This document shows, one piece after another, positions 37,982 to 39,500 of a stretch of 39,500 bases of DNA. How positions within the stretch are numbered: the first letter of the stretch is position 1; each line of letters begins with the position of its first letter. A program made the translations under genes and the position numbers. The notes below the pieces were generated by a model, which did no database searches, was not told the origin of the DNA, and was given only the letters and a program-made list of their open reading frames with translations. The stretch covers positions 2,862,445 to 2,901,944 of the forward strand of contig RPFO01000310.1 of assembly GCA_009746045.1 (NCBI GenBank), read 5' to 3'. The DNA is from Mesostigma viride (taxonomy: Eukaryota > Streptophyta > Mesostigmatophyceae > Mesostigmatales > Mesostigmataceae).

Positions 37982-39196
37982 GTAGGAGCCTGGGCCTTTG
38001 CATCCCTGTTGGACCTCCTCCTCGGTTGTGCTTTTGTTTCCCTTGCTTTTTTAAAATCAATGAATCACGTGTCGTTGTTTTCAAATGTCGGAGGTAATAC
38101 GTCGCTGGCCATAGTAATGTATGGCTTGATGGCAGCACCATGAGGTGTACTCCATTAGAGGGCGTGCCACCATGGTTGTTGAAATTTCACCATGAGTCCG
38201 TAGTCATGAATATTTTTGTATCAGGATTGCTTGGTGCTTAGCCGGTGGATCTGTCATGAGGGTGCTGCGACGTCCATGACTGTCGTGTCAGCTTTCTTCC
38301 ATCACTTATCCTGATGGCGGTCTGTTTGAATGGTTACTATACTACTAGATCAATATAGCATATATGATTGCGGTACCATGCATGCGCTAGTCATGCTTAT
38401 TCCACTCATTTTAGAACTAGGTCCTAGCTTGTGCTGTGCCTGGGGCTATGTCTGTTGCTATTCCTTGTGATATTCCCGATGCTATGCTGGACGCTACGCC
38501 GGGTGCCATCTCTGATGTTGGGTAGGACCGGGCTATGCAGGCTGTCTGTATTTACATACATCACGCGCCTCTCCCTGCAATCGTGGCCCAGGAACGGAGG
38601 GTGTGTGCCAGACAAGGTCACGAATGGTTAAGCGCCTAGTAAAAATGGCACTAGGAAAGGATGCGAGTAGGAAATGACCAAGGAAGGGAAGGCAAGGATG
38701 CGCGCGTGGGGAGAGGTACTGGTTTCCCACCAGGGCCGGGGTTATTGTGCCGTGTACTGTTTTCTTTGTTTTTGGTGTGGATGCATGAGTAGCTCCTATG
38801 CTGTCTGCTAGGCCCATGGGACACAGGGGATAGGGGGGGGGGGAGCACATTGCTGGTGTTGTCTTTGAGGTCTAGGTCTGCTGTCCAATTGTGGAGGGCA
38901 GCATTGTCAGGTGTGGATGCGGTAGTGACTATTGGTTCCTATCTACTATTGGATACTGCAGTACTTGCCGAATCGAAGTGCGATAGTCGCGCTGACCTCG
39001 ACAGTAGCGCTATATGCAATTGTGGTGATATCCGCAACACTGCCGCTAACCGCAATATTGTTGCAGACCACAGTACTAGCGTGGGCCGCATTAGTAGCGT
39101 CATCGAACCACCCCACTAGCGCTACTAACCGTGGTGGGCTTCATACCTGTCTGCTCGGATCGGTGCCCGTCTGTGGTGTCGCTGACCACCCTGCAG
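37982..39196. other. FHA intron 2
   Basis: I see no exon that fits the phases. There is a loosely repetitive stretch near 38430-38520 (gctatg, gatattccc, gatgctatgctgg) and a short G run near 38838. Confidence 0.4.
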
Positions 39197-39227
39197 GTAT
39201 CGAGTGCGGAGGTCCTGGTCCAGCTAG
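39197..39227 (+). CDS. FHA-domain protein, exon 3 (candidate 31-base exon)
   Basis: The acceptor caccctgcag and donor CTAG|gtgagc bound VSSAEVLVQL in phase 0 to 1, continuing the helix of exon 2. The exon is short, so the call rests on splice sites and phase only. Confidence 0.45.
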
Positions 39228-39419
39228 GTGAGCACCTCCCCAAAAAAGCTACGGGCGATGAGCATTAACCTATTTCTGGCTTGCTCTAACCACCCTTGTA
39301 ATCTTTGTTCCACAACTACACGTCAGTGCTTCAAGGGCGTGGGCATGACTCCCCAGAAACGCTGAGGGCAATGAGAATGTTGCCAGTTTCTGACCACCCT
39401 TTCATCTGTTGTTGAGCAG
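39228..39419. repeat. FHA intron 3 with a diverged duplication
   Basis: The segment from 39235 (cctccccaaaaaagctacgg, gcgatgagcatt, tttctgg, accaccctt) is echoed at about 39347-39400 (ctccccagaaacgctgaggg, caatgagaatgtt, tttctgaccaccctt). Confidence 0.65.
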
Positions 39420-39448
39420 CAAGTGCCCTTTCTCACTTCACCGCGCAG
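39420..39448 (+). CDS. FHA-domain protein, exon 4 (candidate 29-base exon)
   Basis: The acceptor gttgagcag and donor GCGCAG|gtatgc bound ASALSHFTAQ in phase 1 to 0. Alternatively the AG at 39447-39448 is itself the acceptor of an exon that soon meets a stop. The gene must continue past the right edge. Confidence 0.3.
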
Positions 39449-39500
39449 GTATGCATCCCCAGATATCTTTTTGTATGCTGCTTCAATGATATCTTTTTAT

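Noticed and set aside
38430-38526. Additional FHA exon ending at gatgttgg|gtagga
   Set aside because: There is no suitable acceptor, a loosely repetitive composition, and no improvement of phase matching.

Overview
The window is eukaryotic nuclear DNA. It has short GC-rich exons with GT-AG junctions, separated by introns packed with satellites, microsatellites and retroelement debris, and it shows no bacterial operon layout. The plant-type FHA protein and an L1-type ORF1 remnant suggest a green plant lineage, most likely a green alga. That placement is an inference and the species is not recognised.

Two divergent multi-exon genes account for nearly everything. (1) On the minus strand, from the start codon at 32003 down to about 4.6 kb (possibly 3.4 kb), is a homologue of Ipi1/TEX10, a 60S ribosome-biogenesis factor. 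I reconstructed it from 19 phase-compatible exons giving 1047 codons, plus a weak candidate 20th exon. Nearly all of its 27 kb is intron. Intron 3 alone is about 11.4 kb and is mostly a 9.4-kb minisatellite. (2) On the plus strand, starting at 33790, is an FHA-domain protein of the plant FHA2/yeast Fhl1 type. It has a 1.77-kb first exon and three candidate small exons, and it runs off the right edge. The intergenic stretch between them (32.0-33.8 kb) holds a 713-bp TA-flanked inverted-repeat element.

Layout: 1-2.6 kb, L1-type ORF1 remnants in opposite orientations and tRNA-derived SINE copies forming a long inverted repeat; 2.6-4.5 kb, AT-rich repeats and a possible terminal exon; 4.6-20.4 kb, exons 19 to 4 of the Ipi1/TEX10 gene separated by 12- to 84-bp minisatellites and CT, AGT and poly-C tracts; 20.5-29.9 kb, the 47/48/51-bp satellite; 29.9-30.85 kb, a 46-bp satellite; 30.85-32.0 kb, exons 3 to 1; 32.0-33.8 kb, divergent intergenic region; 33.8-39.5 kb, the FHA gene, with 28-bp and 76-bp satellites in its first intron.

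The most striking signal is that many satellites and small duplications in the Ipi1/TEX10 introns are copies of the adjacent exon-intron junction. Splice donors (exons 3, 4, 10, 13, 14) or acceptors (exons 9, 13, 18), each with a few dozen bases of exon, have been duplicated into the neighbouring intron, in one case about 21 times. Two of these arrays (84 bp and 45 bp) keep the reading frame and could give in-frame alternative isoforms. The products of the two genes may be functionally linked, because Ipi1/TEX10 acts in 60S assembly and yeast Fhl1 controls ribosomal-protein genes, but the link is inferred.
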